Shown piece by piece: positions 1 to 10,728 of a DNA stretch of 64,000 nucleotides. This DNA comes from Chaetomium olivaceum (taxonomy: Eukaryota > Ascomycota > Sordariomycetes > Sordariales > Chaetomiaceae). The stretch is from the NCBI GenBank assembly GCA_039881045.1, contig JAYWVB010000068.1:87285-151284 (forward strand), given 5' to 3'. The number at the start of each line of letters is the position of its first letter. Position 1 is the stretch's first letter. The position numbers were made by a program, and so were the translations under genes. The notes under the pieces were generated by a model, which had not been told where the DNA came from, ran no database searches, and worked only from the letters and a program-made list of their open reading frames with translations.

Positions 1-857
1 CTTCCGTTTGCAAGACAGGTAAGGTAACATGAGCCTGCTTGCTCGGACCCTTTTCAGGCTCTAGGTTGAACTTCCTCCTTACCACGAGCTTCCCTGCCCT
101 CTGTCCTTCAAATATGACCCTTTGTCTCGCGATGATGGTTTCGTCTTGCTCTAAGTCTTGATTGTCGAGGTCGTAGTAATCATCTGTCACGTCTGCGGCT
201 CGACAGATAGCACCTAGCAACCCGTTGCATATTGCATATCCCACTGCAACTGCAAGAGCTCCCAAGAATCCCAACTGGGCAGATCCTCAGAATTCTCAGC
301 TCGTATGGTGAATGTTTGCCCGGTCCGGACACCCCCCCCCCCCCCCCCGGAGACAGCCCCCCCAGTTCTGGTCTGTCAATCCAGCCTGGAGCAAGGGGTT
401 GTAGTCTGATCTGATACCAACCTTTGGCTTCCACACTGGCTTTTTCAGCCAATGCCATTGTACATACAACTACCGCGCCCTGGAAATTGACGGATGGGCT
501 TTAACGCAAACCTCGCGCTGTCGAACCAGGAATGGACCTGTTGGCTCATTGGCAGCCCATTCTTTGGAGACTGGGTGACCTGGGCATCCCCAAACTGGCC
601 ACGTCAAGTCGAAGCTTGATCGATGCTTCAGAGAGATCGGAGCAAACTGTAGAGACTAGTGAAGTTCCCGGTCTTCTACTAGTGGTAAACTAGTTGGATA
701 GCCTTTGGCTGGCCTGTTTGAAGGTCTATGGAGATAAGTGACGTTAGGCTACAGACAAACTCATAGGAAAAGCCCGGGGATTGTACAAGCTCCAATGGCA
801 AGCGGCGCCGTAACGTTGGCATCTACCCCCAAGCCGGCGGGGTATCAAGTCATTCCC
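1..857. other. Intergenic; no supported gene
   Basis: I see no convincing coding region here. Short open frames on both strands lack domain character and intron structure. The only distinct feature is a long C homopolymer, listed separately. Confidence 0.5.
332..348. repeat. C17 homopolymer
   Basis: An uninterrupted run of 17 C follows gtccggaca, and a C7 run lies 16 bases later. Runs of this length are prone to slippage and to sequencing length error, so the exact number is unreliable. Confidence 0.9.
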
Positions 858-1136
858 TTAGCTGTTGAAAAAAATATTTCGATTTTTTTGTACGGGTGCG
901 AGCATAAAACACGCGAACGTTGTCGTGTCAAGGATGCTGTCTTGAATGTCGGCGTCGTCGGGGAAGGTGGAAATTTTCAGCACCCCATGCCGAAACTCCT
1001 TGAACAGGCGTCGTCTCTGCTCAACATCGGTGATGTAACCCCCAACGGGCTCCACCGTGGGAGAAATTTGTTCGCTAAGGGGGATGAGCATGCTGCGAGG
1101 ATTGGTAACGATGCCTTTCACGATCTCGATCACCAT
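858..1136 (-). CDS. Possible gene fragment, unrecognised
   Basis: A 92-codon open frame has third-position C/G preference like the host genes around it and reads as a plausible soluble protein, with a PDDADIQDSILD stretch in its C-terminal half. I found no clear promoter, intron or upstream exon, and I do not recognise a family. It could be the last exon of a decayed gene or a chance frame. The opposite-strand frame (738-1157) has poorer codon usage and is not listed. Confidence 0.2.
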   Translation of the reverse strand: MVIEIVKGIVTNPRSMLIPLSEQISPTVEPVGGYITDVEQRRRLFKEFRHGVLKISTFPDDADIQDSILDTTTFACFMLAPVQKNRNIFFNS

Positions 1137-1157
1137 GTTGGCGTAGACAGGCGCTGA

Positions 1158-1649
1158 TAAACTGGAAGATTGCGTTTTGCCTAAGTTGCAGATGAAGTGC
1201 AGAAACCGAAAGAAATCAACGCACGTGGTGCCAGATGGTTGATGTAATGGTTGCTCCGTGACCTGTTTGTGGGTCTGTCTACCTCCGAAGGAGGTCAGAC
1301 TACTAGGACTAGTCTGTGTTCATTTTGCGCTTGCGCTCCTTCTAATGCAGAGGGCTGACTGAACATTGATTGCTGCCTAGGAGAAAGAGTGAAAATGGTC
1401 GCATTGCGCTGACATCACCGGCACGTTCTTATTCAGCACCCTTAAGCCGTTCGCAGGTTAGCTCTCTGAGCATGATTAGTGTTCTCATGATGGCAAGTTG
1501 TATTGTATTGATTCTAGCAGCATCCGAAAAAACATTATATGGCTGCAGTACCTCTCGTTCCAACACGCAGTCCCCTACCAGACATCACCTATCCTCTCGG
1601 CTTCTCCAATTCACTTTATTCGTGATACACAACTTCACCCGTCGTCAAG
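1158..1649. other. Intergenic; upstream region of the secreted-protein gene
   Basis: No gene is supported. The last 100 bases before the start at 1650 are pyrimidine-rich, as in many fungal promoters. I see no clear TATA box. Confidence 0.4.
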
Positions 1650-2227
1650 ATGCAGCTCAACGCCCTTGCTTCGTTCCTGTTTCTCACCCTCGGGGTTAGC
1701 GCTGCGGTAGTCGACAAGCGCAGCGGCGAGGGAGTGCACCTCGCCAACTGCTACCAGAACTCGCCACTTGGCCCAATCCCCTACTCCAAAATGATTTACT
1801 ACGCCGACGATGCTCAGGCTAGCCAGAACGTTGTGCCTTCGAGCTCCAATCAATGCTATGTGACAACCCCCGGGGCTGGTGGCTGGAAGGTGTGGGAGGG
1901 TTCTCCCATCACCTGCAACTTTCCAACCAACACCTTCTTCAAATCCACCATCCAAAGCGGTGCTGGCGGATATAGCGTCGGACAATATGCTGGGTGAGTC
2001 CAGGGACCTGGTGGTATCTCGAAATAGCGGAGAGGAGGCTAACACCCATGGACACGCGTGCAGCCCTGGCGAGAACAACTTCCACGGTTTCAACTGCTAC
2101 CGCGACAACAACCACCCGCTTTACGATGACGGCACTCACAGGTGTTGGAGCGTTTACTACTGCCTTGGCGTGAGTGGCTGTGGAATAACTTTTGCATCGA
2201 GGTGCTGACTGAGATCAACAGGCTTAA
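1650..2227 (+). CDS. Small secreted cysteine-rich protein (effector-like), 3 exons
   Basis: Exons are 1650-1993, 2064-2169 and 2222-2227, giving a protein of about 151 residues. The first intron runs gtgagt to gtgcag. The second (52 nt) runs gtgagt to cag with a CTGAC branch point, and after it the protein ends two codons later (Ala-stop). If intron 2 is not removed, the frame ends at 2208 instead. The N-terminus MQLNALASFLFLTLGVSAA is a clear signal peptide, followed by VVDKR, a likely Kex2 site. Six cysteines follow, which could form three disulphides. No enzyme motif is visible and I do not recognise a named family. By size and composition it is a candidate effector or cell-surface protein. 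Confidence 0.75.
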
Positions 2228-2456
2228 ACGAGGACTGGGCGGTGTCAGGGCGGGGCCGTGGACCGTGTCCCCAACAAAAACAATGCTAGTGCCGACAGAA
2301 GCTGTCCTATGGAGATTAGAGTAGAAGAATTAGGCGCATGTGCCCTGTTTTGGGTATCTTGATTACATATGTCAACCGGCCGTGTCCCTATCAGTAGAAT
2401 TTGCCGGAGTTTGAGGAGTTAGGAGTTAGCTACCTAGTCATGATCCTTAACTCCTC

Positions 2457-2463
2457 TATAAAA
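2457..2463 (+). promoter_or_regulatory. TATA box of the SDR gene
   Basis: TATAAAA in ctcctctataaaaggcgag lies about 100 bases upstream of the start codon at 2564, in a plausible spacing for a core promoter with a short leader. Confidence 0.5.
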
Positions 2464-2563
2464 GGCGAGCCTTGCTCTTTGGCTATCCCATCGCGAGAGG
2501 CTTTTGCTTGTTATGTTTATACCACAATTAAGCTTGATATTGTTGGACTCGATATCTAAAGAA

Positions 2564-3567
2564 ATGGAGAGCCCCCTCCAACAAACGTATCGACTTCCCG
2601 ATGCGGCAGTTTGGTTCAGTAAGTAGCCCACGTGCACATTAATCCCTGGTGGAGTTGTGTTGCGGAGTCAGACGACTAACCAACCCCAGTAACGGGATGC
2701 TCATCCGGCATTGGAAGAGCTCTTGCACAGCTTGTCCTCTCGGAAGGGAACCGTGTCGCTGCCACCGCCCGCAAGCTTGACGACCTCGCATACTTGCCTG
2801 ATAATGATGCTCGTGTGGTCAAACTCATCGTCGATGTCACATCCCGCCAATCCATCGACGACGCCGTTGCAACTGCCTTGTCCCGCTTTCAACGCTTAGA
2901 TGTGGTTGTGAACAACGCTGGATACTCGTTGCGTGGTGACACGGAAAACGCAACCGAAGCTGCTGCTCGCCATCTCGTCGACACCATGTTTTGGGGCACG
3001 GTACACATCACGCGGCATGCGATGCGGGTGATGCGAGAGGTTAACCCGCTCAATGGACCACCGGGTGGCGTTGTTCTCAACGTCTCCTCTATGGGGGGCC
3101 GCGCCGGTTTCCCGGGAAATGCCTTCTACCACGCCGCCAAGTTCGCCGTCGAGGGCTTTACCGAGTCCGTATCGAAGGAAGTGCGGCCTGAGTGGAACAT
3201 CCATTTCTGTCTGATCGAACCTGGCGGTGTTAAAACAGATTACCTGAGCCGCAGTATGATCCAGATCGAGCCACATCCGGCATATAGCGCCCCAGACACG
3301 CCCGCGCGACTTCTCGACCAATACATGGATGACCCGGAAGCGTCAAAAAACTGGGCTGACGCGGATGCCGTCACCAAGGCCATGTATGCCATTCTGGCTT
3401 CCGGGAAAGCGATTCCGTTACGGGTGCCCCTCGGACCGGATTCCTGGGGGGTTTTGAAGTTGGAAAACGACAAGGCTGGACAGTTGTTAGACGAGTGGAA
3501 AGACTTTGCTGTTGCTGTTGGAAAGGAAGGACAGTTTGAATCTCTGGGCTTTCTTCACGGCAAGTAG
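2564..3567 (+). CDS. Short-chain dehydrogenase/reductase (classical SDR)
   Basis: Exons 2564-2618 and 2690-3567 give 310 residues. The intron (gtaagt to cccag, GACTAAC branch) is in phase and its removal completes the cofactor motif. The Rossmann fold motif TGCSSGIG lies at residues 20-27, NNAG at 93-96, the catalytic Ser near 151-152, the YxxxK pair Tyr165/Lys169, and the PG motif EPGGVKTDY follows. It should catalyse NAD(P)-dependent oxidation or reduction of an alcohol/carbonyl in the cytosol. The first glycine-rich motif and the ending resemble fungal retinol-dehydrogenase-like or 17-beta-HSD-like SDRs, but the substrate cannot be read from sequence. A TATA box lies upstream. No defects are seen. 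Confidence 0.9.
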
Positions 3568-3747
3568 ATTACGTTCGATTTGGCGGCATACCTATGCCCA
3601 AAGTCTAAATTTATTCCCGCAAGAGATCGGCGCACTATCTTGTGTGGGAGTCTCCTTTAGTTCTCAGCCTACTTTGTAGTCTTATTACCAATATCCATGC
3701 TCCTGCAGACCAAGCGACGACCGAGCGCAGTCCAAGCCGGCAACTGG

Positions 3748-4884
3748 TTATTTAGCACCCTCGATTTTCTCGGTTGAGTCCTGCTGGTCCTTGGGTTTCC
3801 AAGGCACCGAGTCGCCAATACTGTCCGCAGTAAGGCCAGCGCGGCCAGGGTTTTTCATTCCAGCCTCGAGTTGGCGTTGGTATGATACGTTCCGCAAACG
3901 GTTTGCTTCGGCCGGAGTAAGATGTAACTGCAACGTCTGTGTCAGCGTTCATCCTGCTATCTTCTGGTCTTCGCCACTCACATAGATCTCAACCCCAACA
4001 GCATGCATAGTAAAAGCAAGCCAAAAGGCAGCTCCAAACCCAAGGCTCAACACGGCGTTTGCATTGCTCCCGTTCCCGTCCATGGTTGCCGACACAAGCA
4101 CGGCTTTGTTGGGATCCTGCCCAGAAAAGTACGCTTCACAATCAGGGTGCTGATGGAGGGTCTTGTTTTGTGAACCTGTGAGGCTAAAGACCTTATCACA
4201 GGACATAGGGATTAGGTATCCATCATTGCTGATGATGATTGCCGATATGATGAGAATCAACCGCATTGTAATGATGGAGCCAGCCTTGAGAAGTCAGGAT
4301 CCGTTTCGATATTGTTGAACAAGTCCACTTACATAAAACCAGGCTCTCAACATCCATGCCCTATGCTGCTCAATTTGCAGCCGCTTAATATTGTACAAGG
4401 CAAGCGCTAGTGAGGAGATGAAGGCGATGGACAGAACCCCGACACCCATCTGGACATCCATCCAACCTCCAACCGCGTTTCGTGCAAGCATGAGCGCGCC
4501 TGCGGTTGACACTAGGCTCAGGGTGATGATGAGGTATCCATTAATGCGATGGAAGAGAACGAAGGTGCGGCGAATGATAGGCACGAACTGGAGGCAAGTG
4601 AGGAGTGCCGCAGGGAGGATCGTAGCAAGGTGCAGGATAATGCCGATTCTGTCGATGGAGCCCTCGGTGTAGTAATAGCAATCGAGAGGCTTTTCTGAAC
4701 CCTTGCCTGAGATGCAAGTTGTGTCCAGGGCGAGGAATTGGAGTCGAGCAAGAGTGAAACCCAAGAATGCGCCACCAAAGATGAAGAACAAAACGAAGTT
4801 GTACCCCTTCGTGAACCCAATAGGTCCATACACCTTGCGGGCTACGCTAACGAAGGCGTTCGCGGGGGGCCGATCGTTGGTCAT
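3748..4884 (-). CDS. DUF2306 multi-pass membrane protein
   Basis: Three exons on the minus strand, 4884-4333, 4284-3982 and 3927-3748, all in phase 0, encode 344 residues. Intron borders are gtaagt...caag and gtgagt...gcag. The exon 1/2 junction restores a continuous helix (AWFY/AGSIITMRLIL), characteristic of the fungal DUF2306 family. There are about seven hydrophobic segments. An N-terminal segment (residues 25-50), a Cys-containing loop (CISGKGSEKPLDCYYY), and histidine-bearing helices (LFHRINGY, EQHRAW) follow. The C-terminal tail is polar and Lys/Gln-rich. Family function is not established to my knowledge; the paired histidines resemble haem-binding membrane proteins, which is only an inference. 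Confidence 0.85.
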
Positions 4885-6933
4885 TTTGAAAGTTCTTAGG
4901 GGGGTTTGCTGTGTTGCAGTGATACTTGGAGATCAAGCTGAATGCTGTGGATGGGTAGATAATGAAGAACAAGCCGAAGAGTAATTGCCATTCATTTATA
5001 CATAATTAGCTTAGTAGCCTTGTGTCCTTCGTATGCCACCAACATTGCTATTCTGCCGCTGGTGGAATTCGAATTTGGGATGGACTCGTAACGAGTGCGA
5101 CTGTGCGAGTGCGAGTGCGATCACCAGGCTGCTTCATCGATGTATACCTACTATGCAGCCGACATGCATTATTGCTGGTGCCCCTTATTAAAGGGTGGGG
5201 CGATGCATGACAGCCGTCGGGCTAATACCCACCCGAGGTTTCTGGAGGTGACGCAAGCATGGCCCCAGGAGCATGGCGAAGCCCTTACCAAGAATTAGGG
5301 GCGTCCTCTTGCGCGCAAGCTTGCCTGGGAATTTCCTGTGAACTTTGTCACAGAGCAAAAGTTTGCTTCGTCCCTGAGGTTTTCATTCAATGTCTGATCC
5401 TGTTCTGGGCCTGCTGTTTAATTCTGAGTCCTGGCAGACGGACTAAGCCACCACATGACGTTGGCAGGGCGTGGACTACCGCGGCATGAGACCACGGCAT
5501 GAGTCGCCAATGGAGGTATCGGGAAATAATCATCCTTCTCTTTGGCGACATTTGGCCCTACTTAAGGTACCAATTTGAACCGTTGGTGTGTGGTGCCAAA
5601 TCAAGAGTATCGTGGCAGTCAACTTAAAGATGAAAACGGCGTTGGCAATGGGTCACGAGATTCACATCCACCGCCGCGTATGCAAAAGCTCGTCAGGGAT
5701 GATGCTGGCGCCCGTATTCCTAAGACCATAAGGTAAGTACACATGATGTGGTGGAGAATAGATTGATAGACGAGCTGGAAGGCGACACCCAGCGCCATAA
5801 CCCGATTCTCGAGGGCAAAAGCGGGAGCCCGCACGCCGAACGTAGAAGCGTAGGCAACCGTGAAGAGAGTTAGCATGGCGGAGGTTCGACATTTTGGAGA
5901 TTTTGGGGAATCGGACCGGAGATTAAGTTAGGTCTTATGTGTGCCTCTTCCAAGCAAGTTGATGGAAGTTGTAAGTCTCAAGTTGCCTTTGAGCGTTTCA
6001 CGTTGCTGCTGAAAGGGCTTGCTAGGTATGGCAAACCTCGTTTCCACATCTGGGAATTCGGCTGGGCTTGCCGCCATCTTGACTTCAAGCCGTCTGCGTA
6101 TGTAAAAAGCACGTCCTCCACCGGGCCATACCAGTGTTCCCCGAACACCCGCGGCCATGAAGAGACAGGTGTGGTAACGTTTAATGTTGACGCGTGCGGC
6201 ACAGTCTCTTCTTCGGTTGGCGGACAACGAAAAGGCCAATCGGGCCCGAAAGGTTGGATACACCGCATAAATTCTTGGTGACACTGCTTCAGACTGCCCG
6301 CAAGCTGAGTGGAGTATCTCAATCAACGCGGAAATACTGGATTCAACCCCCCTGGGGCATGCATTCATGGCCCCCTGCAACCACATGCAACGCGAAGAGG
6401 TTTTCCACACAATCCTCCCAAGACACACGACCTGATATTGCCATGTACCACACTTGGGTAGGAGCTGCTTGGAGCTCGCGAGACAAGCGGGGAGTACGGA
6501 GATTAAAAAAAAGAAAAAAGAAAAGAAAACGAGATACGCCGTTATTATTGCTTGAGTTTGGCAGACAGCACGGTCCGAGTTGCTTCACTGCCGCCTTGTC
6601 TAACAATACTCAGGGCCAGCCAGCTTGCCGCGCATCCCCTACAAAGAAAAGACTGGTGGTGTAGGCTGACTGCTACCTTAGCAACCCATGCATTTATCAC
6701 TTGACACGGCAGCCATGCACATCCTGAATATATTGTTCCTCGGGCTAGCCCCGGGATATGGAAGTAGAATAAGTCAAGTACAGCCCAGCCACGTGCGGTC
6801 TCCCATCCATTCCAGATATCGGCGACGTAATATCAACACGTGTCAGCTCCTTGGCCCTGCCAAGTTTCTCAATAAACTGCGAGGTTATAACTTATCCCCT
6901 TTCTCAGAGGGTTTGCTCTTTAATACCAATACG
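4885..6933. other. Two-kilobase intergenic stretch, no supported gene
   Basis: No complete gene is visible. A minus-strand frame at 5876-5619 reads as a hydrophobic segment (STFGVRAPAFALENRVMALG and onward) and could be a remnant of a membrane-protein gene, but it has no partner exons. Around 6505-6530 there is an A-rich run. Frames at 5928-6664 on both strands look like chance. Confidence 0.4.
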
Positions 6934-8534
6934 TCAACACGCTCCCATATGCTTATCCAGTTGCCTCCTCATGCTCTCCATAATTCGGGTCAATGACAGC
7001 CCTCCACCATTCTCCTCTCTCCCGATGCGCACCCTCTCTTGAGAGAGGAGAGTTTCCCGAACAGACACGGCAACCGGGTCTATGAGTACAGCCCAACATC
7101 TTGCACCATCCTCTCTTACTCTCCCACTCAAACAGCTTGCCGGGTAGACCAGCCCCAATGCTGTTTCGATTGTGTGCAGCATACCAGATGTCAGGTCCAG
7201 CAAGACCAGAATCTGAATGGAAGGGTTGTTGCGAATTTGGAACCCTCCCATTTGCACATTCGGGAGCTCCAAAGTGTAAAAGTTTGCCGTGTCTCTTGAC
7301 GCTGACTCAAGCTGCTCTAGAATCCTTGAGAATATACAGCGCCAGTTGCGTGTTAGAAGAATGTAAGTCGTCACTAACGTCGTCATGAGCAATATATCCG
7401 GAGCCCTGCGGTGGGTCGTCGTCGCTGTTGAGACATTGGCACCGATGGATGTCTCCGTTTGCCGTGGATCCTCACCACTACGTTGCAATGTCTCCACTCT
7501 CTCTGCTCGATTAGGTGCGGTTTGAAGTAGGAAAGGGTTTGTCAAAAGGTTCATATCCATCTGCGTAGCCGTCTGGCTGTTTGTGTCTCCAGCAGGCGGT
7601 TCGTCTTGCCGTGCTAGGCATCGAAGGATTTCACTGAGTTGGGAAGTTGCCCCCAGTGCTCTTTCAATGGCTGCTGTAGCAGGATTTTGGCATCTGCCCT
7701 CTGTGAGAGTAGCAGAGTCTTCAGCCAGCCTTGCGCCAAGCTCGAGAGCCTCTCGGTGCGTATTTCGTCGGGGCCGCGTCGTCAGCGGCGCGTCGGAACT
7801 GGCAGGGGACGGGAGGACGCCAGCAGAGACCGAGTTTCTCAATTCGGCCATCTCGTCGAACATAGAAGACAAACTCCCGGTGTTGCTTTCCCGACGGTCT
7901 AGCTGCTCGGGGGTATTCGAAGGTCCTTGCTCATTGCTTGGAAAGGTGAAATTGGAGAGTGAAAATTCAAGCGACGATTGACGGCGTCTCTACCTCCGCG
8001 TCAGCATTTATGCATGCGGGCAAGAAAGGGGCGGGGGTGAGCGGGAGTGGCGTTTGCACAGATGGTCGGTATGTACAATTGTACATAGGTAGGTCGGTAC
8101 TCACGGTATCGCCGAGAGCCGGATCGATTCCCTCCAAGACGCCGGTAAAGTCGTCAACTTCGATATAAGATGTTGATGTCTCCTGTTGTTGGTTGGTGGG
8201 TGGCAGCGAAATGGCCGGCGCATGAGGAGTTTTGACCGCAATGGCCCCCAATTCTGCACCAAACGACTGCCGGGGAGAGGCATATGGCTGCAGGGAGCGT
8301 GGCTCCACGGTTTTTCTTGCGGCCACACACATAGCGCCGGTTCGGAGACAACGATCGCAGCTATTTCCGCGGGGAGAAGCACCATTGCGTTCACATCTAT
8401 GGAAGTCGAATATGAGATAAGTAAGGTGGCTCGGGAGGCTCAAGTCAGGGGACTCAGGGCGTGGTCCTTTACCTTAGCTTATAATTTCGGCAGCGTTCGC
8501 AGGCAAACTTTCGAGAATGCCGGAACTTTTCCAT
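6934..8534 (-). CDS. AflR-like Zn2Cys6 transcription factor
   Basis: Exons 8534-8473, 8396-8105 and 7989-6934 encode 469 residues. The first intron lies inside the zinc cluster, and joining it gives Cys at residues 12, 15, 22, 34, 37 and 44 (CX2CX6CX11CX2CX6C). The second intron (gtgagt...gaggtag) is in phase 0 and restores a frame through SSLEFSLSNFTF. A Ser/Pro/Gln-rich linker follows, then a C-terminal region (LLTRNWRCIFSRILEQL, LELPNVQMGGFQI) of the type seen in AflR-family regulators of polyketide clusters. It should bind DNA in the nucleus. The usual partners (a polyketide synthase or other biosynthetic genes) are absent from this window, so its targets are unknown. Confidence 0.82.
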
Positions 8535-9246
8535 CCCCCAGTATTTTCTTTTCTCACGTTAATGGCTTCAAATATCATACCTGTAGGACAACGTTTGATG
8601 ATGCTGGATATGGTGGGTAGAGCAAAAGATAGAACCAATCTTCAACATCGGGATTACAACCGGGACTTGAATAATGCGATGTTCAGTGGTGTTACTGCCC
8701 TCACCTTGGGTGTCTTTGGCCAGTCGAAACCTCACTTGGAAGACACTCTTGGCGAGTGCCCAGCTGCCTGCCGCGCCACAACAGTGGCGGTACATGCATA
8801 TGCAATGGTCTGTCTATCTGCACGTCCACGGCCCCAATTGCCAATGTCTACCAAGCTCCCTGCTTTGTATGTTGTACTGCTGCGCTTCTAAATTCCAGGA
8901 ATAACAACTTGGAGTTATAATGGTAGCCTGGGATAAGAGGGTAATGCCCAAATACCACGAACCAGCAGCGGAGGTTGGGGCACTGCGTTGCACATGGGAT
9001 AAGCAAACGTCACACTGGGCTCAGCCGTATGTACAATGCACGCCGATCGTACGGCACAGGGCTTGACTGCGAGGTGCTCAACAAGCTCATTCGACCGATT
9101 GATTCCCCACACCGTTTCCAACCCGAACAGTTGCAGATATTACGGTGATAAGGGTCAAAGCTGGACCGTTGGATTTGGTCTTCACTGCGAGCATTGAAGT
9201 ACTGTATGCGATTTGGGGGGGCGTTACGACGCGGAACGGCACGATA
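8535..9246. other. Intergenic, no supported gene
   Basis: This is the promoter side of the AflR-like gene. Short frames (8517-8891 plus, 8568-8795 minus) have no domain character. I see nothing else to support. Confidence 0.4.
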
Positions 9247-9910
9247 TTAACCCCAAAATGGTAATGATGGCAAGATCTCAGATTCCACGTATCGTCGTTC
9301 CATATTGGCCTCTGCGGGCTGAGCCCCAGCTGGCACTGCGTTAAGGGCAAGCTGATCGTGGCACCTATTTCTTAGCATGCCCATGCCATGCTCATGTACC
9401 TATGCTTTTGACTTGTCTATGCTACCCCGCGCTTGATGTAGAAATGCTTGTCAGGAGAGAGATAGGCGCGTTGGTTGCAAAGTGCCATTGCGCCAACCTT
9501 GGCCTGGAGACTGCCTTCGTCCGGTTCCTGTGCAACCCCAATCTCCTTGGCAGGGTGCGTGAGCCCTCGGAACTCTGGTTCTCGACGCCCAGGGATAGAA
9601 AGTCCTCCACCCCCCTCGACAAGGCCAGACATTTTATCCGGTTGAGATAGCCACGAAGCGTATACCGCCGCATCGTTCGGAGGAGATGGCTTGGTGTCGT
9701 TAGTCCGAGAAACTTGGCAGTTGTCAAGATTCCTCATCGGGTTTGGGAACGACAGTTACGTACCAAATCCGATGGCGGCTTAAACACCCAGTCTGATACC
9801 CAACATTAGTCCCGGAGGTGGAAGAAGCGCGTCGAACCATGCTTTGTCGCGAATTCGTACACGTCGTACAGCGGATCGACCACAACACAGGCATTAAACG
9901 CGCTCGTCAT
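9247..9910 (-). pseudogene. Decayed multi-exon gene, unrecognised
   Basis: Several minus-strand segments have host-like codon use and splice-like borders: a start at 9910 reading MTSAFNACVVVDPLYDVYEF, an in-frame TAA at 9806-9808 followed by SDWVFKPPSDL and a gtacgt donor, a segment from about 9685 to 9435 (SWLSQPDKMSGLVEGGGG, then AYLSPDKHFYIKRG), and a last segment ending at 9247 (LPSLPFWG, stop). The pieces do not join into one clean frame. I do not recognise the family. It may be a pseudogene, or a real gene whose exons I joined wrongly. Confidence 0.3.
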
Positions 9911-10728
9911 GGTCGTGAAGAGTCAAGCTCTGGGCCGGAACTTCAAGGATGAAGAAAGACAACATAACCCAGCCCGGGCCCCGCAGCCGGAAATGTGTAG
10001 TAAATCGCCTCCTAAATCAGATCAGCTCCCACAAGGTTGACTACCACGGGGGTTCTATTGGGAAGCCTGTAAGGCACAGGAGGAGGAGACAGATATCCGG
10101 GTAAAGTGTGGTTGCCAAGGGTATCTTCAACTCATGAACGGGTCCATCAAAAAGTCGGAACGAAGCTCATTCTGCGGTATGTTCTTAATAAAACGCGACC
10201 CAAATCTTCTAAACCACGCCACATACCGTGCACTTGTTGGATTGGTAATAACACCATCAAAACTCCTCTACACCACCAACCCAACGCTGTGAGGTCCAGC
10301 TACAAACATGTAACTCAATGACATGGCTAGTCAAGATCGAGTTCCCGAGCCCATTGTCATGGTTTGCAGTTCCTGCAGGTTCCCATCGGAGTTGAGAGAT
10401 CCCCTGCGCCAACCTCGGGATGTCCTAAGTAAAATCCCACAAAGCCTCCTCAACACGGACAAGTTTTACAGTCCCGGTGCAAAGCATCGTGGTACAATAA
10501 ACGGTAGGCTGTTTCAAAGTGCCAGCTAAAAGATCCAAGCCAGTATGATGTTGACTCAGTCACAGTTCGCCATTCCTATTTCCCCAAACAAGACCCCGAG
10601 GTACCTCTAACCAGACATCTCTCCATCGCCAAGAAAGGCTTTCTCTTCCTGAACCACCAGATAACATCTTGATCCATCACGGGTATTGGTTCACTCTCCC
10701 CCTATGCCAAATCGTGACTGTGGTGGGC
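9911..10728. other. Intergenic, no supported gene
   Basis: No coding region is supported. Small plus-strand frames near 10106-10529 look random. This is the 3' side of the dioxygenase gene. Confidence 0.4.
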
